A stretch of DNA of 64,000 nucleotides from Knoxdaviesia capensis (GCA_001510575.1 LNGK01000003.1:1603755-1667754), one strand, 5' to 3'. Numbered from the stretch's first letter, positions 47,881 through 59,058 are shown. Made by a program: numbers and translations. The notes: a model not told the origin generated them from the sequence alone.

Positions 47881-49488
47881 AGGGGACGATTAGGTATTCA
47901 GCGTGTGTAAGGTATTGTTGATTTTGTGTAGAGGGATAGACAGCAGGATTGAAATCAAAGAAGAGATAGAATGGATTGCTTATACCAATGAACAGTTCTT
48001 AAGATGTGACATGCAGACAAACGTGAATGCTGAAATTTGAAAATTCCGCGGCTTTCCGCCTTTCGGCTATAGACGGCGACTAAGACAGCTGCATGCTTGA
48101 GGAAGGAGCATTGGACAGAGAAACAAGGAAACCGCGGGTTCAAACCCTGACGTCAGAGCAATGTGTAAGGAGAAGGAGAAGGAGTATGATATGTTTGCCT
48201 TTTCCTTTTCCCTTCGTGAGATCGTGAAGATGAACAGAAATGCTCATATATCCAGTGCTGCAGTCGGGCCCCAGAAAGTCAGCAACATGGGTCCCTGAAC
48301 TACCCCACACTTTGGCTCAACCAGCTTGCCAAGAAGCCCAAGGTCACTAAACCTCACCACAGCAAGCACCTTGCAAATCCACCAGAGTCTGGGGTTTGGA
48401 ACTTGCCAAGTTTGACACCAGGACGTCAGTGCAGGAGGCATTTGTGTGTGGTTTGTGATAGTTGCGAGAGTTATATTTCTACGAATGATAGTCAGTATAT
48501 ATCCACGGAGTCCTGACCGTGGGCTTCTATGAGATCCACACGTGCCGTGGCATGTGACAGGAAACTAACGCTATGCTTCCCTACCAGCCTTGATAGCAGA
48601 TGATCTCCGACATCTGGAAGCTCCAGTTGAACGACGCCCCTGTAAGTGCATAACCTACAGGGCGACTTACAGTCTTCAGACTGCATTGACCCAATTAAAC
48701 CCCCGTACACAGTTATGCTCTCTTTTGTGCTCATTTCCGCTCCTGTCCCACAGTCATGCAGCATCTCCTTTTTCCGTCCCCGATTGTCCCGGATGCAAAT
48801 ACAAGCTGGGATTCCATCGCCCATCGCCGCTATCGTATATTCCACCAGAATATTCCACTCTCGTTCACCGATGCAAGTGTGGCGCCAGTCACTGCTTTCA
48901 TTCACGTTAAATCCCCCGCCAAGGTTCGGCTGTGGCGGTGTCGGCAGACTTTTTGCTTTTTGTGCACAAATCGATCTCGGCGAATCAGCCACGCTCCTGG
49001 AAAGGCATGCACGACGACAGACAGGAAGGAACGCACCTTGGCTCTTAGCTCCTTCCTGGGTTAACTCGATATCTCGTTCTCGTTCAGTCAGCTTCATTTT
49101 TCCTTCTTTCTCTTCTTCTCTTCCCCTCTCTTTTCTTCGTCTCTGATTCTGTTCCCATTCATCATCTTCTAATTTCTTTTCTTTTCTTCTTCTTGTCATT
49201 CTTTGCGTCTTATATTTCTTTCTTTTCCTGTCTTTCTCTTCAATCCCTCTCTCTATATATATATTGGGCGCTCTTTTCGGGTGCTGGCAGCTTCGGGTCT
49301 CGCTGTGTATAATTTTCTGTGCTTGATCTTGACCTGATCTTGACCTGATCTACCATGATAATATAGACTCGCCCAGGAGCTGAATTGAACTATAGCCACC
49401 GTCCTTCTCTTTTCATACCCATCTTTTACCTTCTTCACACCGCTATCGCTCATTTTTTGGCCACGCGACCGTTGGCTCCGTTGCCGCT
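47881..49488. other. Intergenic region before the ZIP gene
   Basis: No coding region is supported. The last part (about 49,085-49,260) is strongly pyrimidine-rich and ends in a TA run at 49,253-49,264, a plausible promoter and leader for the ZIP gene. Confidence 0.5.
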
Positions 49489-51227
49489 ATGGCATCTCAA
49501 GGCATGTTCCCATGTCTTTTGGCCCCTTTACACTCATATATGCGCTAGGGTTATGTTGCCAATATATGCATACACTTCGACTGCGTGCATACATCACCCA
49601 CCGGCAACACCGCTGCTGTTTGCACGCACAACTAACATCCAGATACATATTCTTAGACCAAATCAACTGGGCGTCGATCCCTTCGAATTTCCTCCTCGAC
49701 GAGATAACGAAACGCCAAAAACGTGGCGATGAAGACGCACGCCCAAAATGTGGCGGCGGCGCCAAAGACGACGACTACGACACGGGCTTGCATGTGGCTG
49801 CCTTATTGGGGATCCTCGTTGCGAGCTGCCTGGCTTGCAGCGTCCCCTTGATATCGCACCGAGCCACCAAGGGCACTCTTCAAAGCAACATCGTGTTCCT
49901 ATGTCAGCACGTCGGTACCGGCGTGCTTCTTGCCACCGCCTTCATCCACTTATTGCCGATGGCCTTCCGCTCGCTTACCGACCCGTGTCTCCCGTATATC
50001 TTCAGCCAATCCTACCGTTCCATGGCCGGTCTTGTTGCCATGATCGCTGCCCTGGTGGTTGTTGCCATCGAATCGTGGCTGACTACCCGCGGAGCCAACC
50101 ACTCACACTCGCACGCGCCGGAGTGGGACTCGGATGACGATTATGACGAAGCAGCCGTGCGCGAGTCCGACGGCCGCTATGTCCAGCTGCCGCAGCCCCA
50201 CCACGTTCCTCTGTCCGAAATGCCCTCGGCTGGCCGTAGCGCTCGCAAACTCTTCTCGGTGGCCTCGCGCCGGGATCGACGCCCACGTGCTTTGAGTCTG
50301 GAGGACCTCGCCGCAACTGAAAGCCTGGTTTCTGGAGTCTCGCCTCGCCCTGACTCGACTCCCATTGTGGCCTCATACTCGCCCACATCCACAGTCTCAT
50401 CCCCTGCGATCCTTTCGTCGTCTATGGCTAAGCCCCTGCCGCCGCTGCCACCGCCGCCGCCCACTTCGAAGGCCCTGCCCGACCAGCCGAGTCGAGACGA
50501 CGACGACGACGACGATTCCGACCTGGAGTTCGATATGGCCGAGCTCGACGGAGCCGTTGGCGCCAAGAACCAGCCGCGGAAGCCGCTGATGAAGGCCACG
50601 GTCGAATCTGCAAATTCATCCTCGCGGAGTGGCTCGGCTAACGACCGGCCGAATCGACGGGTGTCTTTCCAGCCACTTGCGCAGGTGATGGACCATCACC
50701 ACCACCACCACCACGGGCCCCCTTCCCCCGAAGAGCAAAACCGCATGCTCATGCAGTGCATCCTGCTGCTTTCCGGAATTCTGTTCCACAGTCTGTTCAT
50801 AGGAATGTCCATCTCCGTGGCGACCGGCCCGACCTTCGCCGCCTTTTTGTTCGCTATCACCTGCCACCAGTGCTTCGAGGGCCTGGCAGTGGGGAGCCGC
50901 ATTGCTGCGCTGCATTTCCCGCGCTCCTCCGTGCGGCCTTGGCTGATGGTCCTTGCTTTCGGGTGCGGAACACCTGTTGGCCAAGCTATTGGCCTGCTTG
51001 TCCACCGCATGTACGACCCCCGCTCCCAGACGGGACTGCTGGTGGTCGGCTTCATGAATGCCATTTCCGCTGGCCTGCTCCTTTTCGCCGGCCTTGTCCA
51101 GCTTTTGGCCGAGGACTTTCTGTCCGAGAAGAGCTACAAGACTCTGCGGGGACGTCGGCGCGTACAGGCCTTTGCGGCTGTCGTTGTTGGAGCGCTCGTC
51201 ATGGCGCTTGTTGCTGCTATTCATTGA
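49489..51227 (+). CDS. ZIP family divalent metal transporter
   Basis: Preferred model: exon 1 at 49489-49501, a 155-base GC-AG intron (donor CAAG|GCATGT, branch CTAAC near 49,632, acceptor TTCTTAG at 49655-49656) and exon 2 at 49657-51227, giving 527 residues beginning MASQDQINWASIPSN. The unspliced alternative starts at 49512 and adds a Cys/His/Tyr-rich leader unlike any ZIP N-terminus. Eight spans are visible in two groups: three N-terminal (AALLGILVASCLACSVPLI, QHVGTGVLLATAFIHLLPM, AGLVAMIAALVVVAIESWL) and five C-terminal. The signature lies in HSLFIGMSISVA and HQCFEGLAVGSRIA, with the metal-binding His, Glu and Gly. The large cytoplasmic loop has HSHSH, acidic runs and a seven-His cluster near the TM4 side. 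Proteins of this family import zinc or iron; the exact metal is not readable here. It is convergent with the esterase gene. Confidence 0.9.
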
Positions 51228-51595
51228 ATTCTTTTTTTGGTGGGTTCGGCTGGGTTGTTATATAGCGAGGGGTTTTTGTCTTTTATTTTTCTTGGTTCTT
51301 CTTGACCATCTTGATTATCATTTCCTCTTCCTGAGTATGTATTTCCTTGTGTTTATATCTCATTACTCTGAGAGCTGAATGCCCTGCCCGGCGTTATGTT
51401 GATTTTTTTTATGTCCCTTGCGCTCTAAGTTGGGAACAGTAGATTCCCTAGACAGCGGAGGTCCCGTCTAGAAGTTGGCTTTCTATATATCCATCCCCGC
51501 GATCATCTGAGCTAAGAACTCATACAAATGCGATCCTGTGAGACATCTGTTTCTTCTCCTGTTTCTGACACTGTATCCCTCCACCCCTTATCCTC
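51228..51595. other. Convergent 3' spacer
   Basis: 368 bases lie between the stop codons of the ZIP and esterase genes. The left part is T-rich. Nothing else is seen. Confidence 0.6.
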
Positions 51596-52992
51596 TTACG
51601 ATCCCGGGGCAACAGCTGCCCACGGGTATCCTTCGGCCGCTGGCATGGCTGATCCATACGATCCATAGCCGGTGTAGTCTTGTGACAGCGGGGTACCCTT
51701 GAGGACATGTTCGACGAAGGGGAGGACGTTGGTGCTGGTTAAAGTGTTAGATCGGATACCTTACTGTTCAGACACAAGAGTTATGATATAGGGGGTGGAC
51801 TTACAATCCGCTGAAATCGCAGTGGCCGCCTCCACGCACCGCATTGGCAAAGTTATCGCCCGCGCCAAGGAAGTCATACACCTGCTTAGCAGCCGGGTAG
51901 ATAACGGTGGCGGTCCCCTTACTATTTACGAACTGGTCTCCGGTGCCGGAATCGGCAACGATAGCACGCGGGGCGATTGCAGCCGCGATGGTGTGGGCGT
52001 CGAACGGCAGGTTCTCGTGGTGGCCGACGAAGCCGCCGAGCACGGAGCTGGTCCACCACGGGGCGCCCTGCTTGGAGTTCTCGAGGTTCTCGCCCTGGCC
52101 CGACAGCGTGAAGAAGCGGTACGGGCCCAGGCCCTGCACGCCGGACGACATCGGCATGGTCAGCGTGATGCGCTCGTCGAAGAGGCCGGCGGCCAGCGCG
52201 CCCTTGCCGAGGCGCGAGCAGCCGGTTACGCCGACGCGCTCGGCGTCGATCTCGCGAACTGTCATGTTGAGGGCGTCCAGCGTGCGGTGGAAGCCCCAGG
52301 CCCAGGCGGTCAGGACGCCTAGGTGGGTGTCAGAGCGAAGGGCCCCCGCCACTTCAACAAAACCCAGAAAAGGGCGAGGGGAAAGGAAACTCACCGATGT
52401 CGCGGTCCTTGTACAAGTCCCAGAATGCGCCGGTCTTTGCATTGCTATCCGCAGCCACCGACACGTAATTGAAGCCGACCACCGCAATGCCCGCCTGCAA
52501 GTACGGCGCATTCTGCATGCCACCGATATTGATGACCACGGGGAACGGCCCCGTGCCCGCGGGCAAGTCAACCTCGGCTGTGAAGCGCGCCGTCTTGCCC
52601 TCGGCCGACACGGCGATATTCACGACGTTGCCCTGGCGGGTGGCCTCGACCGTCTCGAGCGCGTGGTCCGGGTAGTACCCGAACTGGTACTCTTGCAGCA
52701 TCTCCAGCAGCTGCGGCCGCTGGCACATGTACCACTCCTCCGGGGTAGAGATGCGGTTGTGGCCGCGGCCGGCGGCGATGTCCGCGGGCGTGCTCCCGGA
52801 GCCTGCGAGCATCGAGCTGGGCGGGAGGAACGGGTCGGGCAGTGTGGATTGCGTCGGCCAGGCGTCCCATTTCGGCCAGGGGGCCGGCACGGCGGCGCAC
52901 TGCGGCGGGGCGGCGGGGGTGTCCTGCGGGCGGGGGATTGCGTGGGCGACGGAGGCGAGGGCGAGCCCGGCGAGGACGGTGCGGGCGGTCAT
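51596..52992 (-). CDS. CE15-like glucuronoyl esterase with altered catalytic acid
   Basis: Three minus-strand exons, 52992-52395, 52318-51805 and 51734-51596, join as KDRDI-G-VLTAWAW and CDFSG-F-TNVLPF to give 416 residues. A signal peptide (residues 1-18, ending SVAHA) points to secretion. Family CE15 enzymes cleave the ester between lignin alcohols and 4-O-methyl-glucuronic acid of xylan. The nucleophile motif GCSRLGKGA (Ser234) and the distal His365 in GGGHCDFSG are clear, and Ser-to-His spacing (131 residues) matches characterised fungal enzymes (133 in Cip2). The canonical catalytic Glu, found in a PQESGAGG motif 23 residues after the serine, is replaced: here the motif is PMSSGVQG and the aligned residue is Ser257. 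A different acid may serve, as in some bacterial CE15 enzymes. No cellulose-binding module is present. It is divergent from the hemerythrin-like gene. Confidence 0.9.
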
Positions 52993-54341
52993 TGTTGCGG
53001 TGTGGTCGGGGGTCGTTGTCTGAGGACCGGAGGACTTGGAGGCCAGAGACGTACCCTAGGTGGATGGCGTGCGGCGGCGTGCATATAAGTACGAGACTGT
53101 TTGATGCCGTGAAAACAGGCACAAACATGTACTCCATGCGGCACGAGGATAATCTAATATCTTCCGCGATATTCTCCGTTGGGCCAGGCCAACTTACCCG
53201 TATATTGGCTTCCCCATACTGCCATAGTACTGCGGTCTGCCAGGGGAAGCAATATGGGGGAGTACTATCCATCGGTATGTCCTTTTTTCCATCTATCAAA
53301 AGATTCACAGGAGCCTTAGCAGGTTTCTATCCTATGTGTGCTCTTCACCAACATTCCTGTTCGACGTCCGGTCCGAGGTAGTGTAAGGCGGGCAGTGGAA
53401 GTCAAAACGATCAGGAATCTTCGATGCCGGATCACATGCCCCGGAACTACAGTCAGCGCCCTCGTAGTATACCTTTCGGAATTCGCTGTTGAGTACCACT
53501 TGGCAGGGGTTCTTAAAAAACGGGCGAGAATTTTACCCGGCTCCCATATTGACAGGTAAAAACTGCCGTTGAGGAATGTGGTATATGCGGAAGAGTGTAC
53601 CGAAATCCACCAACCAATTACAGCACTAGGGCCTAGGGATTCCATTAGCTGTTGGAAAAATTAGCCCAGAAGACCATGGAGAGTAGTCTCCCTGTTACGG
53701 AAGAAGTGTGTCCCGGCCGCAAGGTCGGTCTTCGGGTGACGACCGGAGTGGCGTGCCCCACTTATCCGGACACCGGACCTCCGGGGAGTGTGACGAACCA
53801 AGGAAACCCCAATCGCAGGGTGGCCCCCCACTGAAACCTGCCAAACGTTTAGGCTCTGCACGTGCCTGAACCGCAAACCTGCCAGCGGACCTTACCCACT
53901 GAAGAGCCGGGCCAATCAGACATTAGGCCTTAATAATCTTGGGACACCGACAGTGAACATTGTCCGGACCCCGGAACAACGAACGCGCGAGAGCGAGAGA
54001 GCGAGAGAGAGGGAGATGCCAGAAACCCTTTTTTAAGGAGCTATGACCATCAAAAGGTGACGAAGCTACGTGGGCCGCCGTCGTACGATTTTTTTGCGTT
54101 TTGTCACAGCTGCTCCCGCACCCATTGGCGAAGATACAATCTGCTCAAAGTAAGCTCGCTTCTCCTCTTGTCGTCCATTTCTTGCGTTTGCTGCATCTCT
54201 GCGATAATCCCGGTCTTTGTGTTTGGCTGATAACTCACCAAAATTTACCGCTGTTTCTTCAACTTGTAGATGATCTTCGATCTTGTCGTTGCGGTGCCGG
54301 TTGTCTTTCTCGGGTACTTGATCTCGCGATCTCCACTCCTC
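52993..54341. other. Divergent region between esterase and hemerythrin-like gene
   Basis: No coding region is supported. It contains a GA-rich tract (about 53,989-54,013) and short A/T runs. Regulatory sites for both genes presumably lie here, but none is clear. Confidence 0.5.
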
Positions 54342-55405
54342 ATGACGACGTCCGCGCCGGCGACGGTGTGGGCCGATGCGCCGATGAAGCTCATCACCAC
54401 GCCGCAGTATGCGACGAAGAAGGTAGCCGCTACCATCACTTGACTCCGCATTCTCCGTCTTGTTGTCACTCTCTTTGTTCACCGAGACTAACCCTACCGG
54501 CCAGACGGACCTCTTCACCACCGGCGCCACGCACATGTGCCTGCTCCACAACTCGATCATCCGCGGCTACAACTCGATATACCAGCAGGCGCCGTATGTC
54601 AAGGACGCCGACAAGGCGGCGTTTGTGGCGTACAGCCTGACGTGGTTCAAGTTCGTGGTGTCGCATCACGACGACGAGGAGGCGAATCTGTTCCCCAAGG
54701 TTGAGGAGCTGCTGCAGGATAAGGATGTGTGGGCTGGGACCCACGAGGAGCACGGTGAGTCGTCCTCTTTTTGTTCTTCTTTTTTTTCTTCTTCTTTTTT
54801 TTCTTTTGTTCTTCTTCTCTGTTTTTTTTTTTTTTTTTTCCTGGTTGGTTGCAAGTGCCCTGCCTGGACCACATGTGTATCAAACAGAAGCACATCTCTC
54901 TAACCCCCCCGCAGACTCGTTCATGGGCGGCATGGGCGAGTTCAACGCCTACCTAACCGGCCTCGCCACCGCCGCCGACTTCTCCGGCGCCAAGCTGCGC
55001 GCCATCATGGACAGCTTCCACGCGCCCTTCGAGCAGCACTTCCACAGCGAGATCGCCACCATCGCCGCGCTCGCCAGCCACAAGAACACGCCGCCGGCCG
55101 GCTCGCCCGAGGACGCCGCCGCCCACCTGGCCTTCAAGACGTGGGGCAAGGCCACCGTCACCAAGGCCGGCATGGCCGACGTGGTGCCGTTCTTCCTGCT
55201 CAACCTGGACGCCACCGCCGAGGACGGCCTGTGGGCCAACTGGCCGCCGATGCCGGCGCCGGTCAAGTGGGGCCTGGTCAACCTCGCCGGCGCGTGGTAC
55301 TCGGACCGCTGGAAGTTCGCGAGCGCCGACTCCGCGCAGAAGCCGCGCCAGCTGTACGCTTTGGCGCCGGAGGCGGCGGCCCCTGCGGCGGCTGAGGAGC
55401 TGTGA
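54342..55405 (+). CDS. Hemerythrin-like HHE-domain protein
   Basis: Three exons, 54342-54422, 54505-54754 and 54915-55405, join as YATKK-TDLFTTG and THEEH-D-SFMGGMG to give 273 residues. The first intron has a CTAACC branch site. HHE-domain proteins bind a di-iron centre in a four-helix bundle and act in oxygen or iron sensing and storage. Candidate ligands are visible in order: His37 and His42 (THMCLLHN), His82 and Glu86 (SHHDDEEAN, an HxxxE), His110 (HEEH), and His152 with Glu156 (EQHFHSE, HxxxE). The C-terminal ~90 residues (VVPFFLLNLDATAEDG, VKWGLVNLAGAWYSDRWKF) are shared by many fungal members and are Trp-rich. No signal peptide is present. Intron 2 (160 bases) is full of T and TTC runs. 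Family is sure; physiological role is not. Confidence 0.92.
54777..54840. repeat. T/TTC-rich tract inside an intron
   Basis: Poly-T and TTC/TCT runs, ending in about 19 consecutive T at 54,822-54,840, lie wholly within the second intron of the hemerythrin-like gene. Confidence 0.85.
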
Positions 55406-56066
55406 TTGCTGTTTGAGCGGGCAAGTCACAGCGGGATGTGGGCGCCGGGGGGATGCACTCGGGGCCGGTCCCGGGATGGATACGCAGCGATTTCTTTGTC
55501 TTTCTCTTGGTTTAATGAGATGATTGATGTATGTACGGTTATACAGTCTCTCCTCTCTCAATAATTCTCCTCCGTGAGCACGTCCATGTTTTTCCGGTGT
55601 GTCAGTTCGTTTACCCCGCCTCGACCATCCGGGTGGTAAAGGAAAATGGAGTGGCAAGCCAGCCCTACTTGCACACGACGGTTGCCAAGCCATGAGTTGA
55701 CATGCACTCCTGGATACCACATTCAGGACGCGTGAGTGGCCTTGGAATATCACGGCCTTCCAGCTCTGATATCAGGCCCCGACCTAGAACGCCACAGCCG
55801 CTGGATATCGGCGACGTTATCATACTTCCTGGTCCCCAATATCCTACGTATCTGGTTTGTTTTCTTCTCTTATCTCACGTTTTGCGATCTATCAAGTGGC
55901 TTGGCCGCAGGGGATGTGGTGCGGTGAGGACCCAACCTCCCAAAAACTTGCTCAAACCCACTCAAAGCCCGCTGTGGCCCAAACGTGTGGAGTTTTATTC
56001 TCCCTCAGCTAACAAAAGCCAAGATATCAGCCCAAAATTCACCCCACGGAGTAATAGACCTGGTGG

Positions 56067-56073
56067 GAGCAAA
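56067..56073 (-). promoter_or_regulatory. Candidate copper-response element
   Basis: TTTGCTC on the minus strand is the core bound by Mac1-type copper regulators in yeast. Only one exact copy was seen upstream of the CTR gene, so the assignment is weak. Confidence 0.25.
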
Positions 56074-56752
56074 TCCAGCACAACCACCACCTGGCCGTTG
56101 GCTATATAAAGGTCTTCGAGAATTGGGCGTTATCATCGCTTATACCCGCATTGGCCCGCTTAACGCCAGCCGACGACGCAGGGAAAGAACACGCTCAAAT
56201 GCAGCCGTCCCGCATTTTCTTGCGTCTTCATATATATGCGTGTGTGCATTCGGCATCCGAAGAGTGCTGGGCTTAAGCTGGGGGCAATTTGCTGGTAGAG
56301 CCGCATCATTAACCGAATCCAACCTCACAGCTCTCAGTCAGCCGAAAACGAACCAACTGCTTGCTACCTGGGAACTGAAGCATCAGTGATGAACGACCAC
56401 GAACGAAAGTCGGTGTGAGTAAGGAATTTCGTCAGAAGAGACTTTGTCTGTTGTTTTCCTTTCCTCAGCGCCCCGTCCCCTCTTCTTCCACAGAAGGAAA
56501 GAAGTTCCGTTTTGGGAGAGCTAGATACGATAAGACCGTTCGACTCCCCGCTCCTCTCCAAGGGACAGAAGCTAGCAATACGAAAAGCAGGAAAGAGCAG
56601 ACAAAACTTGCTCATATTAGCGAAAGCGGTTCCACGATGGGCTCCTTCCTTCGCGATGTTGGAGCATGACTGTGGTCTTAAGTAATCTTTCGAGCACCTC
56701 CTCAATCTGGCTCTCCGCACGTCGTATCGATTCACTTCGTATAAAGTCTAGC

Positions 56753-56870
56753 ACCTTCTCCTCCTCCTCTTCTCTTCTCCTCTCCTTCTTTTCTTCCCTT
56801 CTCCTCCTCTTCTTCTCTTCTCGTCTTCTTCTCTTGTTTTTCTCTTCTCTTCTCCTCACCACCCGGCTTC
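56753..56870. promoter_or_regulatory. Pyrimidine-rich leader of the CTR gene
   Basis: About 118 bases of TCTTCTC/CTCCTCT words end about 90 bases before the ATG at 56959. Such tracts mark core promoters and transcription starts in filamentous fungi. Confidence 0.6.
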
Positions 56871-56958
56871 CTCTTTCGCCTCTTCCTCCACCTTCCCCCG
56901 TCAACCCCTATTGAACATCTCGATCCGCTCTTCTCCGTTTCACTACATACACTCAACC

Positions 56959-57833
56959 ATGGATATGGATATGGGAACCGCGACCTCGGCGTCGATGACC
57001 ATGACAATGGCGTCGGCCACCGCCTCGCCGACAGCGATGGCAATGGTCTCGGGCAGTGCCAACACCTGCAAGATTTCCGTAAGAACCACCACTCATAGCC
57101 CCCCACCTCCCCCACGGGATCCCAGGGCTTCATATCAACTAACCCCGTCCAGATGCTGTGGAACTGGAACACGGTCGGAACCTGCTTCATCGCGCGCAGC
57201 TGGCACGTCAACTCGAACGGCATCTTCGCGCTCTCGTGCATCGGCGTGTTCCTGCTGGTGGTGTCGCTCGAGATGCTGCGCCGCACCGTCAAGGAGTTCG
57301 ACCGCTACCTAATCCGCCAGCACAACGCCGCCTACCAGGCCGACAGCGAGGCCGGCTTTGCCGCCCCGAGCCCCGCCGGCACCACCAAGCAGGCCCCGGC
57401 TGTCGTGACGCAGGTTGGCTGTGGCACCGTGGGCAAGATCTGCGCGTCGGTGCCGATTCCGCCGTTCAAGCCGAGCCCGCTGCAACAGGCGCTGCGGGCG
57501 CTGCTCCATATGGTGCAGTTTGCTGTTGCGTATTTCGTCATGCTGTAAGTGGATGCCCGTTCCTTGTTTCTTGTTCATCAGTCGTCTAACTCACTCTGAA
57601 AATAACCCAAAATATAGGTTGGCCATGTACTACAACGGATTCTTTATCATCTGCATCTTCCTCGGTAGCTACGTTGGCGCGTTCATCTTCCACTGGGAGC
57701 CCCTGTCTGCAGGGTAAGATCTTCTTCATCCGTTTCTGCTCTGCCATCTGTCGTGGGAACCAAACATTCTAACTGTCACTTTAGATCCGAACAAACCAGT
57801 GCGGCCAAAGAAGCCACCGTTTGCTGTGGTTAA
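56959..57833 (+). CDS. CTR-family copper importer
   Basis: Four exons, 56959-57078, 57153-57544, 57618-57713 and 57785-57833, give 218 residues; every junction keeps frame (TCKIS-MLWNW, VM-L-LAMYYNG, LSA-G-SEQTS). CTR proteins form trimeric pores that carry Cu(I) across the plasma or vacuolar membrane. All family marks are present: a Met-rich N-terminus (methionines at 1, 3, 5, 13, 15, 17, 27 and 29), three spans, the MxxxM filter in span 2 (Met170, Met174) and GxxxG in span 3 (Gly187 to Gly191), and a C-terminal Cys-Cys pair two residues from the end. Retention of intron 2 would stop translation at once (CTG TAA), removing spans 2 and 3. The gene is convergent with the four-TM gene. It may partner with the BIM1-like protein encoded at 36.5 kb. 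Confidence 0.96.
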
Positions 57834-58407
57834 GCCAGCAGTCGTCCGTAGACCCGAGGTTCACTTCGCCGAATAACTCACTATATCTCAATTGTTTACT
57901 CAGTGCTTTGGGTTGGTTCCGGAAGGCCCTCCTTCTTGTTCGATCCCTGGAATTTTGACTTTATATACCCTTTACAATACCTAGACTGAATTTACCTGCA
58001 AAACGTCGACCTGTGCACATGCGTTGTGTTATGAAAAGTAATATGCAGAAGAAACGCCTAACATCAATGAAAGTGAACATGCATGAGATGAAACCCCCCA
58101 ACTCCAACAAGAGAACTCCAGAAACACAAATTCGAGACAGATGGAAGATATCCCACTTCACCGGCTACACCCGCCGCATATTCGCAGGAGCCGGCGAAGG
58201 AAACCACGGGGTGAGTGGACTAGTCCCCGAAAACGCGGGGGGCACAACATCGACCGGCCGATGCACAGTAGTCGTCCCCAGACTCCGGGGCAGCAGGGCC
58301 ACCGGTGGGATAGTGTCCGCGGCCGACCGGGCGGTCTTGACCGACGCCGCAGTCGACGACGACGACGACGACGACGCCGCCGACGACCCGGGACCGCGGG
58401 CGAGTTC
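57834..58407. other. Convergent spacer
   Basis: The spacer lies between the stop codons of the CTR and four-TM genes. It contains a GAC/GCC repeat patch (about 58,355-58,385). No gene is seen. Confidence 0.55.
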
Positions 58408-59058
58408 CTAGCCGTGATGCACGGCGGTGCCCTTTGCGCGCCACGGCGCATCGGCATCGGCATCCAGCCGGCTCGGCGCGTCGGCGCGGCGGGCGAGCCG
58501 CCACAGCAGCGCGGTGGTCAGCGCCGCGGCGGCAGTGGCCAGACACGCGGCCATGGCCAGCGCCCAGAAGGCCTTGGCGATGTGGCACGGGGACCGGGCG
58601 GCGCGCACCAGGTCGAAGTAGGACAACGAGCGCGCGGGCACGCCGAGCGGGGGGTTCGGCGCGGGCGCGGCGCTGCAGTGGGCGCCTTGCAGCGGGTGGC
58701 CGAGCAGCACGGTCAGGGTGAGGGTCAGGGCGGCGAGCAAGGTGTCGGAGGCGGTGGCCAGCGGCAGCGGGATGCGGTTGGAGTAGGCGAGGACCAGCGC
58801 GGTGACGGTGTACGACGTGGCGATGGTTGTCTGCATGTTGGCCGTGTTAGTCGGGATCCCTTCTCCGCGCGCCGGGCTGTATGTGTGACACGGCCGGATA
58901 CGTACCACGGCCAGGCCGAGCACCACGCTCGGCTCGGTCTTGAGCGACGGGTGCTGGTGCAGCACCACCAGCAGGGCGAACATCGGGACCATCAGCAGGA
59001 TGATCGAGAGGCGGAGGAGCACGGCAACCACCTTGGCGAAGAGCGTGCGGAACGACAT
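58408..59058 (-). CDS. Small four-TM membrane protein, unrecognised
   Basis: Two minus-strand exons, 59058-58906 and 58830-58408, join as GLAV-TTIATSY to give 191 residues (donor GTACGT, acceptor ATGCAG). Four hydrophobic segments are visible: VVAVLLRLSIILLMVPMFAL, a second around the junction (SVVLGLAVTTIATSYTVTAL), a third from about residue 78 (ATASDTLLAALTLTLTVLL) and a fourth near the C-terminus (AFWALAMAACLATAAAALT), followed by a basic/acidic tail. The topology resembles fungal MARVEL-like four-span proteins, but I see no diagnostic motif. The start at 59058 is preceded by an AT-rich leader. No function is assigned. Confidence 0.75.
   Translation of the reverse strand: MSFRTLFAKVVAVLLRLSIILLMVPMFALLVVLHQHPSLKTEPSVVLGLAVVRIRPCHTYSPARGEGIPTNTANMQTTIATSYTVTALVLAYSNRIPLPLATASDTLLAALTLTLTVLLGHPLQGAHCSAAPAPNPPLGVPARSLSYFDLVRAARSPCHIAKAFWALAMAACLATAAAALTTALLWRLARRADAPSRLDADADAPWRAKGTAVHHG

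Larger units (their letters stand above)
55406..56958. other. CTR promoter region
   Basis: No coding region is supported. A single GAGCAAA (56067-56073) matches the TTTGCTC copper-response word on the other strand, about 890 bases before the CTR start. A dense pyrimidine tract (about 56,753-56,870) sits just before the start codon. Confidence 0.5.

Noticed and set aside
48063..48160. tRNA-like GGGTTCAAACCC word near 48,130
   Set aside because: I could not fold a complete cloverleaf with anticodon and acceptor stems around it.
49512..49656. ZIP start codon at 49512 with read-through leader
   Set aside because: It gives a Cys/His/Tyr-rich N-terminus unlike the family and ignores a strong branch site and acceptor; kept only as the alternative model.
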